Below are positions 1 to 5,050 of a stretch of DNA of 7,136 nt, piece by piece. Numbering within the stretch: the first letter of the stretch is position 1; each line of letters opens with the position of its first letter. The DNA lies in contig JAHZDG010000062.1 in NCBI GenBank assembly GCA_019422485.1, positions 1 to 7,136 of the forward strand. The letters are read 5' to 3'. The notes beneath the pieces are model-generated. The model had not been told where the DNA came from, made no database searches, and saw only the letters and a program-made list of their open reading frames with translations. The position numbers and the translations under genes were made by a program. Origin of the DNA: Alistipes sp. GTDB lineage: Bacteria; Bacteroidota; Bacteroidia; Bacteroidales; Rikenellaceae.

Positions 1-578
1 AATTCATCTACACCGGTTCGCCCTACATTTCGGCCTGCCACCTCGAAGGCATCGAACAGAACGTCGTGCTGATCGACTCGGTGTCGAAGCGTTATTCCGA
101 ATGCGGCATCCGCATCGGCGCGCTGATCACCAAGAACCGAAAACTCCGCAACGCCGTGATGAAATTCTGCCAGGCGCGCCTTTCGCCGCCGCTGCTCGGA
201 CAGATCGTCGCCGAAGCCTCGATCGAGGCCCCGCGGTCGTACAGCACGGAGATTTACGAGGAGTACATCGAACGCCGCAAATGCCTGATCGACGGATTGA
301 ACCGCATCCCCGGCGTCTATTCGCCGATCCCGATGGGAGCGTTCTACACCGTGGCGCGGCTCCCGGTGGACGACAGCGACAAATTCTGCGCCTGGTGCCT
401 CTCGGAGTTCGAATACGAAGGCGAAACCGTCATGCTGGCCCCGGCGTCGGGTTTCTACTCCGATCCCGAATGCGGCCGCAACGAGGTCCGCATCGCCTAC
501 GTCCTGAAAAAAGAGGACCTCGAACGGGCTCTCGTCATCCTGAGCAAAGCGCTCGAAGCCTACAACAGCCGCCGATAG
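1..578 (+). CDS. Aspartate-type PLP aminotransferase (class I/II), C-terminal part
   Basis: Partial gene: the frame is open to the left edge (first whole codon at base 3) and ends with TAG at 576-578, leaving about 191 residues of a family usually near 400. The segment begins just before the cofactor site. The motif SVSKRYSECGIRIG holds the lysine (codon 87-89) that forms the Schiff base with pyridoxal phosphate and the arginine that contacts the phosphate. Near the C-terminus NEVRIAYVL contains the arginine expected to bind the substrate alpha-carboxylate. The overall pattern fits Bacteroidetes aspartate aminotransferases, which transfer the amino group of aspartate to 2-oxoglutarate in the cytoplasm. 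Exact substrate is not proven; other fold-type I aminotransferases share these motifs. The GTG at 66 is internal, because coding similarity continues upstream of it. A hairpin terminator follows, so the gene ends its transcript here. Confidence 0.9.
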   Translation, partial: FIYTGSPYISACHLEGIEQNVVLIDSVSKRYSECGIRIGALITKNRKLRNAVMKFCQARLSPPLLGQIVAEASIEAPRSYSTEIYEEYIERRKCLIDGLNRIPGVYSPIPMGAFYTVARLPVDDSDKFCAWCLSEFEYEGETVMLAPASGFYSDPECGRNEVRIAYVLKKEDLERALVILSKALEAYNSRR

Positions 579-602
579 CGGCCGCCGGCAATTCCGAAAC
601 GA

Positions 603-632
603 GGGGCAGCGTCCTGCGGGGCGCTGCCCCTT
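603..632 (+). terminator. Hairpin terminator after the aminotransferase
   Basis: Bases 603-614 (GGGGCAGCGTCC) pair with 619-630 around a TGCG tetraloop, giving a 12-bp stem with one G-T pair. The T tract behind it is weak (TTAC), so termination efficiency is uncertain. It lies 25 bases after the stop codon and ahead of the promoter of the next gene. Confidence 0.7.
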
Positions 633-708
633 ACGCTATGTACGAACCCGCCGATTCATCCAATCTTATACCTTTCAGTACAATTTTCGGGAATTTTCGA
701 CCAAAAAG

Positions 709-740
709 TTTGGGACGTGAGGATAGTTTTCCTACTTTTG
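709..740 (+). promoter_or_regulatory. Bacteroidetes-type promoter for the FadL-like gene
   Basis: A -33 box TTTG (709-712) and a -7 box TACTTTTG (733-740, matching TAnnTTTG) are separated by 20 bp, the spacing typical of the primary sigma factor of this phylum. Transcription should start near 747, leaving an untranslated leader of about 48 bases before the ATG at 795. Confidence 0.85.
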
Positions 741-794
741 CCCCCGATTTTGCGCGTCGCAAGACACGCCGAGTATAAACCAAACCAATTCGTT

Positions 795-2276
795 ATGAAA
801 AAACTTTTCCTCGTTCTGGCCGCCGCAGCCATCGCCTCCGGCGCATACGCCGAGGGTTATCAGGTCAACAACATGTCGGCCAAGCAAACCGGTATGGGCC
901 ACGTGGGCACGGCCATGAAACTCAACTCGGAGTCGATCTTCTTCAACCCCGCAGCCACGGCTTTCCAGACCTCGAAATTCGATATTTCAGCCGGCATGAC
1001 GGGCATTCTCTCCAATGTCAGCTATCGTTCGCTGCCGACGCTGGAAAACGGTTACCAGAGCGGCGCGGCCGAGAAATCCGACAATAAGCTCTCGACCCCG
1101 ATCCACGTCTATTTCAACTACAAGCCCACCGAGCGGCTGGCCGTCGGACTGGGTTTCTACACCCCCTACGGCTCCTCGATGAACTGGGGCGACAACTGGT
1201 CGGGAGCGCATCTCGTGCAGGAGATCAACCTCACGGCCTTCACCTTCCAGCCCACCGTTTCGTACAAAATCTGCGACCGTCTTTCGGTCGGTGCGGGTCT
1301 GACGGTTTCGTGGGGCAATTTCGACCTGTCGCGGTCGCTGCTCTCCCCCACGATGCGCCGCGGACTTATCTCCGGCACGATCGACCCGAACATCACCCAA
1401 CTCCAGGAGGCAATCAACAGCGGAATGCTCACCGGCGACGCGCTCGCCCAGGCGACTGCGACCCTCCAGACGCTCGAAGGCGCCAAAGGCTATCTCAACA
1501 GCACCATGAACCGGTCGCTGGTGTCGGCTAAACTCCAGGGCGATTCCGATGTGGCCGTAGGCGTGAACGCCGGTTTCCTGTGGGACATCACCGACGAATG
1601 GTCGGTCGGCATGACCTGGCGGTCGCGTCTGAACATGAAAGTGGGCAAAGGCCACGCGACGATGAACATCGACCCGCAGGCCGCGGCGCTCATCGCCAAA
1701 CTCGGAGAGCTCAAACCCGACACGGAGCTGATCCCGGGACTCGACAAGGGAACTTTCAACGCCGAACTGCCGCTTCCGACGACCGTGACGTGGGCCGTAT
1801 CGTTCCGCCCGGCCGTGAAATGGGAACTGGCCGTCGATCTGCAATGGACCGGATGGTCGGCCTACAAAGCCCTGAACGTGGCATTCAACGAGAAGGAATT
1901 GGGCATCAAACCCATCTATTCGGTGAAGAACTACTCGAATACGCTGGCTTTCCGTTTCGGTGCGCAGTACCGCGCGACCGATTTCATCACGGCCCGAATG
2001 GGTATGTATGTGGACGAAAGCCCGGTGAGCAGCGACTACCTCAACCCCGAAACTCCGTCGATGACCAAGGTCTCCTATACGGCCGGTCTGAGCCTGCGCC
2101 CCACCAAGTTCATGTCGATCGACCTGGCCTACTGCTACGTTTCGTCGGCAGACCCCGAACGCACGGGCTCCTATCCCCTCTACGGCTATACCGACGGCAA
2201 CCTCGAAGAGGTATTTTCGGGCAACTACACGCTCCACGCCAACGTATTCTCGATCGGCGTAGGGTTCAGTTTCTAA
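795..2276 (+). CDS. OmpP1/FadL/TodX-family outer-membrane transporter
   Basis: A 493-residue outer-membrane beta-barrel of the FadL family, which takes up long-chain fatty acids or other hydrophobic compounds through a lateral opening. Residues 1-19 form a signal peptide (MKK, then an Ala/Leu-rich core) with a likely cut at AYA|EG. The mature N-terminus has the family signature: small-residue and glycine-rich (SAKQTGMGHVGTA), then SIFFNPAAT, equivalent to the NPA region of the plug domain. Many alternating strands follow, and the chain ends in ...VFSIGVGFSF with the terminal aromatic residue recognised by the BAM machinery. Residues around 190-260 form a longer, less regular stretch, probably an extracellular loop. 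The ATG at 795 is chosen over an upstream in-frame start because it begins the signal peptide and follows the promoter leader. The gene is probably monocistronic. The substrate cannot be read from the sequence. Confidence 0.92.
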   Translation: MKKLFLVLAAAAIASGAYAEGYQVNNMSAKQTGMGHVGTAMKLNSESIFFNPAATAFQTSKFDISAGMTGILSNVSYRSLPTLENGYQSGAAEKSDNKLSTPIHVYFNYKPTERLAVGLGFYTPYGSSMNWGDNWSGAHLVQEINLTAFTFQPTVSYKICDRLSVGAGLTVSWGNFDLSRSLLSPTMRRGLISGTIDPNITQLQEAINSGMLTGDALAQATATLQTLEGAKGYLNSTMNRSLVSAKLQGDSDVAVGVNAGFLWDITDEWSVGMTWRSRLNMKVGKGHATMNIDPQAAALIAKLGELKPDTELIPGLDKGTFNAELPLPTTVTWAVSFRPAVKWELAVDLQWTGWSAYKALNVAFNEKELGIKPIYSVKNYSNTLAFRFGAQYRATDFITARMGMYVDESPVSSDYLNPETPSMTKVSYTAGLSLRPTKFMSIDLAYCYVSSADPERTGSYPLYGYTDGNLEEVFSGNYTLHANVFSIGVGFSF

Positions 2277-2300
2277 AAACCGAAAAAATTGCTATCTTTG
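2270..2300 (+). promoter_or_regulatory. Promoter for the tRNA-Arg region
   Basis: TATCTTTG at 2293-2300 matches the -7 consensus TAnnTTTG. A weaker -33 candidate, TTTC at 2270-2273, sits 19 bp upstream and overlaps the stop codon of the preceding gene. Transcription would start near 2307 and run through the truncated tRNA and then the complete one, since no separate good promoter is seen directly ahead of 2456. Confidence 0.6.
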
Positions 2301-2338
2301 CGGTGCGTTCGGCGACGGGCGCACCGCATCGTTTCAAC

Positions 2339-2380
2339 GGCTCCATAGTTCAAGGGATAGAACGAGGGTTTCCTAAACCG
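2339..2380 (+). pseudogene. Truncated tRNA-Arg(CCT), 5' half only
   Basis: The sequence has a 5' acceptor strand GGCTCCA, a D arm closed by GTTC/GAAC, and an anticodon loop TTCCTAA with anticodon CCT (2372-2374). The anticodon stem AGGGT/ACCGT has one mismatch. After 2380 there is no variable loop, no T arm (no GGTTCGAnTCC-like sequence) and no TGGAGCC strand to close the acceptor stem, so it cannot fold as a tRNA. It is 32/35 identical to the intact copy at 2463-2497 over 2346-2380, and similarity stops abruptly there. The likely origin is disruption of a host tRNA gene by recombination in the anticodon region. Confidence 0.8.
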
Positions 2381-2497
2381 TGGGGCAGAGCAAGACACAA
2401 CATTCGCGCGAAATTATATACAACCTTTTCGCCGGAATACATACGACAGACGTAAGCCCTTGTAGTTCAACGGATAGAACGGCGGTTTCCTAAACCG
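2346..2497 (+). repeat. Direct repeat of tRNA D-arm/anticodon-arm sequence; candidate att core
   Basis: Copy 1 is 2346-2380 and copy 2 is 2463-2497: 35 bases with three mismatches. The last 14 bases, GGTTTCCTAAACCG, are identical (2367-2380 and 2484-2497). The 3' flanks differ completely (TGGGGCAGAG against CAAATCCGGG). An identity block ending in the anticodon stem, next to an integrase gene, suits the crossover region of a tyrosine recombinase. A third copy at the far end of the element would be expected outside this window. Confidence 0.55.
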
Positions 2498-2527
2498 CAA
2501 ATCCGGGTTCGATTCCCGGCGAGGGTA
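2456..2527 (+). tRNA. tRNA-Arg (anticodon CCT)
   Basis: The full cloverleaf can be drawn. The acceptor stem is GCCCTTG/CGAGGGT (G1-T72 and one internal T-G wobble). The D arm is GTTC...GAAC and the anticodon stem is GCGGT/ACCGC around loop TTCCTAA, with anticodon CCT at 2489-2491. The T stem is CCGGG/CCCGG with loop TTCGATT, and the discriminator base is A2527. The 3' CCA is not encoded (CAA follows). It reads the arginine codon AGG. A terminator follows at once, and the integrase gene lies about 100 bases downstream, so this tRNA marks the attachment region of the element. Confidence 0.95.
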
Positions 2528-2530
2528 CAA

Positions 2531-2566
2531 GAAGCGACGGAAAATTCCGTCGCTTCGTTCATTTTT
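2531..2566 (+). terminator. Rho-independent terminator after tRNA-Arg
   Basis: GAAGCGACGGAA (2531-2542) and TTCCGTCGCTTC (2545-2556) form a perfect inverted repeat. In practice this is an 11-bp stem with a four-base loop, followed by GTTCATTTTT with five T at 2562-2566. It ends the tRNA transcript and insulates it from the integrase gene. Confidence 0.88.
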
Positions 2567-2580
2567 GCACGCTTCGTTTG

Positions 2581-2588
2581 TATATTTG
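2581..2588 (+). promoter_or_regulatory. Putative -7 box of the integrase promoter
   Basis: TATATTTG fits TAnnTTTG exactly and lies 39 bases ahead of the chosen ATG. No good -33 TTG is found at the proper distance; the bases there read GTTC, within the terminator tail. The promoter may therefore be weak or activator-dependent. Confidence 0.5.
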
Positions 2589-2627
2589 CTCGCAAATGTT
2601 GTCATATAGTTGTCAAAAACCTATACC

Positions 2628-4010
2628 ATGCCGACCACATTCAAACCTGTTGTCTATGCCGACAATAAACGGCAGGACGGAACCTACAACGTAAAGATAC
2701 GGGTAACCCATCGACGGCAGACGTTGAAACTATCGACGAATATGTACGTCGCCGCACATCAAATGACGCGCGCGCTTAAGCTCAAAGACCAAAGCATAAT
2801 TGACGAGGCGAAACGAATCATTGACAACTGGCGTGCCATCGTCGGACGGCTCGGAGCTGCGGCCGACGTTATGACTGTCCGGCAGGTAGTCGACTACATC
2901 AAACAGACGGAGCAGAACAACATGGCTTTCGAACTCGATTTTATCGCCTACGGACGCAAAAAGGCCGAAACGATGCGCCCCGGAACGGGCGTCGGGTACC
3001 AGATCGCCTTAAATGCGTTGGTCCGGTATATCGGCACGGAAACACTTGACATCAGCCGGATAAATGCCCGGTTCCTTACAGGCTTCGAACGGTTCATCGA
3101 GGCCGAACCCGTTCTGACGCACAGCAGAAAGGGCGCAATCCGCCAACTACACAAGACCAAAAAAGGCGGCCGCGCCGTATCGTCCTATCTTGCCTGCGTC
3201 CGCCACATCCACAATCTCGCAAAACAGGAGTTTAACGACGAGGAATTGGGCGTCATTCGCATACCGCAATCGCCATTCAAAACCTACAAAGTAAAGCAGC
3301 CGCCAAAGGTTAAAAAGCGAGCCATCAGCCCCGATATACTCCAGCAAATAATCAACCTCGGCGACGAACCGCGCCGCGCTGGGTCGATCTCCGATTTCAC
3401 ACGCCGCGATCTCGCCCGCGACTGCTTCCTCCTGTCGTTCGGTCTTGCTGGCATGAACGCCGCCGACCTATTATCCTGTCCTGCACAATCCCTCGATGGC
3501 GACATTATTATTTACAACCGACAGAAAACAGCAAGCCGCCGAGAGGACGAGGCGGAAATGCACATCAGAATCGAACCGCAGATCGCGCCGTTGGTCGAGA
3601 AATTCAAAGACCCGACAGGGGCACGACTATTCCGGTTCCACCTGCATTACCGGGACGGCAATACGTTCAACGGAGCGCTGAATCAAGGTCTGAAACGAAT
3701 TGACGATGCGTTGCGGGCGGCCCGCGACGCCGACCAGCATCAGAACGACGACGCGGGCGAAGATCGGCCCCTGCCGGAACATATTACGTTCTACATGGCG
3801 CGCCATAGCTGGGCAACGATAGCCCGTTCGGCCGCGCTCAAAATCGACAAATACACCGTACACGAGGCATTGAACCACGTCGACGCAGACATGAAAATAA
3901 CCGATCGGTATATCGACCGCGATTGGTCGGTTATTTGGCAGGCAAACGCAAAAGTACTTGGCCTGTTCGACTGGTCGGAACTCAAAAAAAGAGAGGAAAA
4001 CCGAAAATAA
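2628..4010 (+). CDS. Tyrosine recombinase / site-specific integrase of the element
   Basis: A 460-residue integrase of the Bacteroidetes mobile-element type, which cuts and rejoins DNA at attachment sites. An N-terminal arm-binding domain (residues about 1-85, starting MPTTFKPVVYADNKRQDGTYNVKIRVTHR) precedes a SAM-like core-binding domain (about 88-200) and a catalytic domain (about 225-435). Visible catalytic elements are Tyr389-x-x-Arg392-His393 (box II), His417 and the nucleophile Tyr428 in ITDRYID. Two positions are atypical. The Arg I slot reads GMNAADL (275-281), with Asn277 where arginine is usual. The first histidine of HxxR is replaced by Tyr389. Variants at Arg I are known in this branch of integrases (IntDOT lacks it), so the enzyme is probably active. 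A short acidic insert (about 366-385) precedes box II. ATG 2628 is preferred over TTG 2610 because it begins the family-typical N-terminus. Its place beside tRNA-Arg supports a role in integration there. Confidence 0.93.
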   Translation: MPTTFKPVVYADNKRQDGTYNVKIRVTHRRQTLKLSTNMYVAAHQMTRALKLKDQSIIDEAKRIIDNWRAIVGRLGAAADVMTVRQVVDYIKQTEQNNMAFELDFIAYGRKKAETMRPGTGVGYQIALNALVRYIGTETLDISRINARFLTGFERFIEAEPVLTHSRKGAIRQLHKTKKGGRAVSSYLACVRHIHNLAKQEFNDEELGVIRIPQSPFKTYKVKQPPKVKKRAISPDILQQIINLGDEPRRAGSISDFTRRDLARDCFLLSFGLAGMNAADLLSCPAQSLDGDIIIYNRQKTASRREDEAEMHIRIEPQIAPLVEKFKDPTGARLFRFHLHYRDGNTFNGALNQGLKRIDDALRAARDADQHQNDDAGEDRPLPEHITFYMARHSWATIARSAALKIDKYTVHEALNHVDADMKITDRYIDRDWSVIWQANAKVLGLFDWSELKKREENRK

Positions 4011-4022
4011 TTGGCGGGAATC

Positions 4023-4053
4023 TTGCATAATAAACAAATGTTTATTATATTTG
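4023..4053 (+). promoter_or_regulatory. Promoter with an 18-bp palindromic operator in its spacer
   Basis: A -33 TTG (4023-4025) and a -7 TATATTTG (4046-4053) are spaced by 20 bp. Between them lies the perfect palindrome AATAAACAAATGTTTATT (4029-4046), two 8-bp arms with a 2-bp centre, overlapping the first base of the -7 box. A dimeric protein bound there would block RNA polymerase. Transcription should start near 4060 and serve the 52-residue frame and the DUF5053-like gene. Which protein binds is unknown; the repressor-like proteins encoded further right are candidates. Confidence 0.75.
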
Positions 4054-4077
4054 CATTGTCAATAAAGCCAAAAGGAT

Positions 4078-4236
4078 ATGAAAAAACCAAGTAAGGAACA
4101 AAAGGAGTTCGAAGCAGAGCTAATTTACTATTTAAGGCTTTACAGCGAACTAAAAGGAAGAGAGGGAGCCGCAAAAATCCTCGTTTCCATTGAGGAGGAA
4201 ATCAACAAGCTGGTCGAAATCCTCAAAGAATTGTAA
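4078..4236 (+). CDS. Small hypothetical protein, 52 residues
   Basis: The frame starts with ATG at 4078 behind AAAGGA (4070-4075), a usable ribosome binding site, and lies just downstream of a well-formed promoter. It ends with TAA at 4234-4236. The product (MKKPSKEQKEFEAELIYYLR... to ...NKLVEILKEL) is highly charged and looks all-helical. The stretch EEEINKLVEILKEL has a heptad-like pattern suggesting a short coiled coil or dimer helix. There is no signal peptide or membrane segment. No family is recognised. It shares a transcript with the DUF5053-like gene, 48 bases downstream, so the two may work together. Promoter, binding site and codon-like composition support a real gene. Confidence 0.7.
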   Translation: MKKPSKEQKEFEAELIYYLRLYSELKGREGAAKILVSIEEEINKLVEILKEL

Positions 4237-4242
4237 AACACA

Positions 4243-4268
4243 GCTCCCCGCCTTGCGGGGCGGGGAGC
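4243..4268 (+). other. GC-rich intergenic stem-loop
   Basis: GCTCCCCGCC (4243-4252) pairs perfectly with GGCGGGGAGC (4259-4268) around a six-base loop. No T tract follows (ATAAACAAAATAG), and the next start codon is 16 bases later. It may act as an attenuator, a processing or stability element that sets the ratio of the two flanking genes, or a partial terminator. Confidence 0.6.
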
Positions 4269-4284
4269 ATAAACAAAATAGACT

Positions 4285-4677
4285 ATGGCAACCAAGAAAG
4301 AAATGGACGATTTGAAACGTCGTTTTATAAGCGCAGAAACGGAAGAAGAACGTAACGAAATCGGCAAAGAGATTTCCGCAGCAATCGAACAAAACGCCGA
4401 GGAGGTCGCCGCGATCACCCTTTCGCAGATCAAGGAAACGAATGAGCGCGCACAGGACGAATTAGTGCGCAATCGCCTTAAATCTGTACTTCCGGCAATT
4501 TCGTTGTCCTACATTGCCAAGACTTATTTCAATAAAAGCCGCAGTTGGCTGAATCAGCGAATTAACGGCAATACGGTTAACGGAATGCAGGCCAAATTCT
4601 CGCAGGAGGAACTACGCACGCTCGATTATGCGTTGAAAGACCTTTCGGCAAAACTTGCAGAGATTCGCGTTTCATAG
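4285..4677 (+). CDS. DUF5053-like protein
   Basis: A 130-residue cytoplasmic protein. The N-terminal half (residues 1-65) is charged and helical, probably coiled coil (MDDLKRRFISAETEEERNEI...). The C-terminal half contains ISLSYIAKTYFNKSRSWLNQRINGNTVNGMQAKFSQEELRTLDYAL. I associate this YFNKSRSWLxQRINGxxVNG pattern with the DUF5053 family of Bacteroidetes mobile elements; that is from memory, not a search. The segment around residues 72-95 resembles a helix-turn-helix (YIAKTYF / SRSWLNQRING), so DNA binding is plausible, perhaps as an excisionase or regulator. It lies downstream of the operator-controlled promoter and the 52-residue gene, and ends just before a strong terminator. Function is not established. 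Confidence 0.8.
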   Translation: MATKKEMDDLKRRFISAETEEERNEIGKEISAAIEQNAEEVAAITLSQIKETNERAQDELVRNRLKSVLPAISLSYIAKTYFNKSRSWLNQRINGNTVNGMQAKFSQEELRTLDYALKDLSAKLAEIRVS

Positions 4678-4715
4678 CCTTTGCTTTATTGACAATCTCG
4701 CAGAAGCGAAACGCG

Positions 4716-4744
4716 ACGCCCCGGCCAAACGGTCGGGGCGTTTT
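4716..4744 (+). terminator. Rho-independent terminator between converging transcripts
   Basis: ACGCCCCGGCC (4716-4726) pairs with GGTCGGGGCGT (4731-4741), 11 bp with one G-T pair and an AAAC loop, followed by TTTATATACATATTTT. It ends the rightward transcript 38 bases after the DUF5053-like stop codon. The reverse direction lacks a T tract, so it is best read as serving the plus strand. Confidence 0.85.
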
Positions 4745-4747
4745 ATA

Positions 4748-4804
4748 TACATATTTTCACGGGAAAAAATTAACCCTTGCGTACATAATTTTTTACATAT
4801 TTTC
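4748..4804 (+). repeat. Short AT-rich direct repeat
   Basis: TACATATTTTC occurs at 4748-4758 and again at 4794-4804, 46 bases apart, in the AT-rich gap between the converging gene ends. Such repeats can be arm-type or accessory-factor binding sites, but the composition makes chance occurrence quite possible. Confidence 0.3.
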
Positions 4805-4807
4805 GGG

Positions 4808-5047
4808 CTATTTTGTAAACATCTGTCCGCGACCTGTCAACAGCCAGCGAGGCGAAACGCCATGATGCTCGACGATAAACGTCAGCCACGCCGTCGGAAT
4901 CTCCCGGCGGCTATCCGTGTTGTCGCGCTTTTTATAAAAATTGCGCTTGTCGATGCCACCCTCGCGGCAAAACGTCTGTATCTTCGTTTCGCCCATCGCA
5001 AGCAAGGCATCGAACGCCTCGAAAAATCTGTCCGCAACAGTTTGCAT
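4808..5047 (-). CDS. Small repressor-like helix-turn-helix protein, 79 residues
   Basis: The product starts MQTVADRFFEAFDALLAMGE and ends ...IPTAWLTFIVEHHGVSPRWLLTGRGQMFTK. The tail pattern (a WL.FIV..GVSP.WLLTG.G.MF helix and turn) is the hallmark of the N-terminal DNA-binding domain of Bacteroidetes phage repressors, where it normally leads into an S24 peptidase domain. Here the chain stops right after MF, so it is a DNA-binding domain alone, with a likely HTH around residues 22-40 (TKIQTFCREGGIDKRNFYKK). The start ATG is 3 bases after the stop of the upstream nuclease gene, which implies translational coupling. It is the last gene of the leftward operon. It could be a Cro-like regulator, or the factor acting on the palindromic operator at 4029-4046. 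A role in antirepression is also possible. Confidence 0.72.
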   Translation of the reverse strand: MQTVADRFFEAFDALLAMGETKIQTFCREGGIDKRNFYKKRDNTDSRREIPTAWLTFIVEHHGVSPRWLLTGRGQMFTK

Positions 5048-5050
5048 AGA

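Noticed and set aside
717..794. Upstream extension of the FadL-like gene
   Set aside because: It overlaps the promoter -7 box and would bury the signal peptide behind 26 extra residues.
987..2237. Long minus-strand frame of 416 residues
   Set aside because: It lies wholly antisense to the FadL-like gene. Its Arg/His/Gly-rich composition is the shadow of GC-rich codons, with no recognisable domain.
2414..2605. Minus-strand frame of 63 residues with YPRRESNPDLRFRKPPFYPLNYKG
   Set aside because: It is the antisense translation of tRNA-Arg and its terminator, a well-known kind of false protein.
2610..2627. TTG start six codons ahead of the integrase ATG
   Set aside because: The ATG at 2628 gives the family-typical N-terminus.
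3791..4472. Minus-strand frames opposite the integrase end and the two small genes
   Set aside because: They overlap each other and the promoter with palindrome, and have no start signals or recognisable domains.
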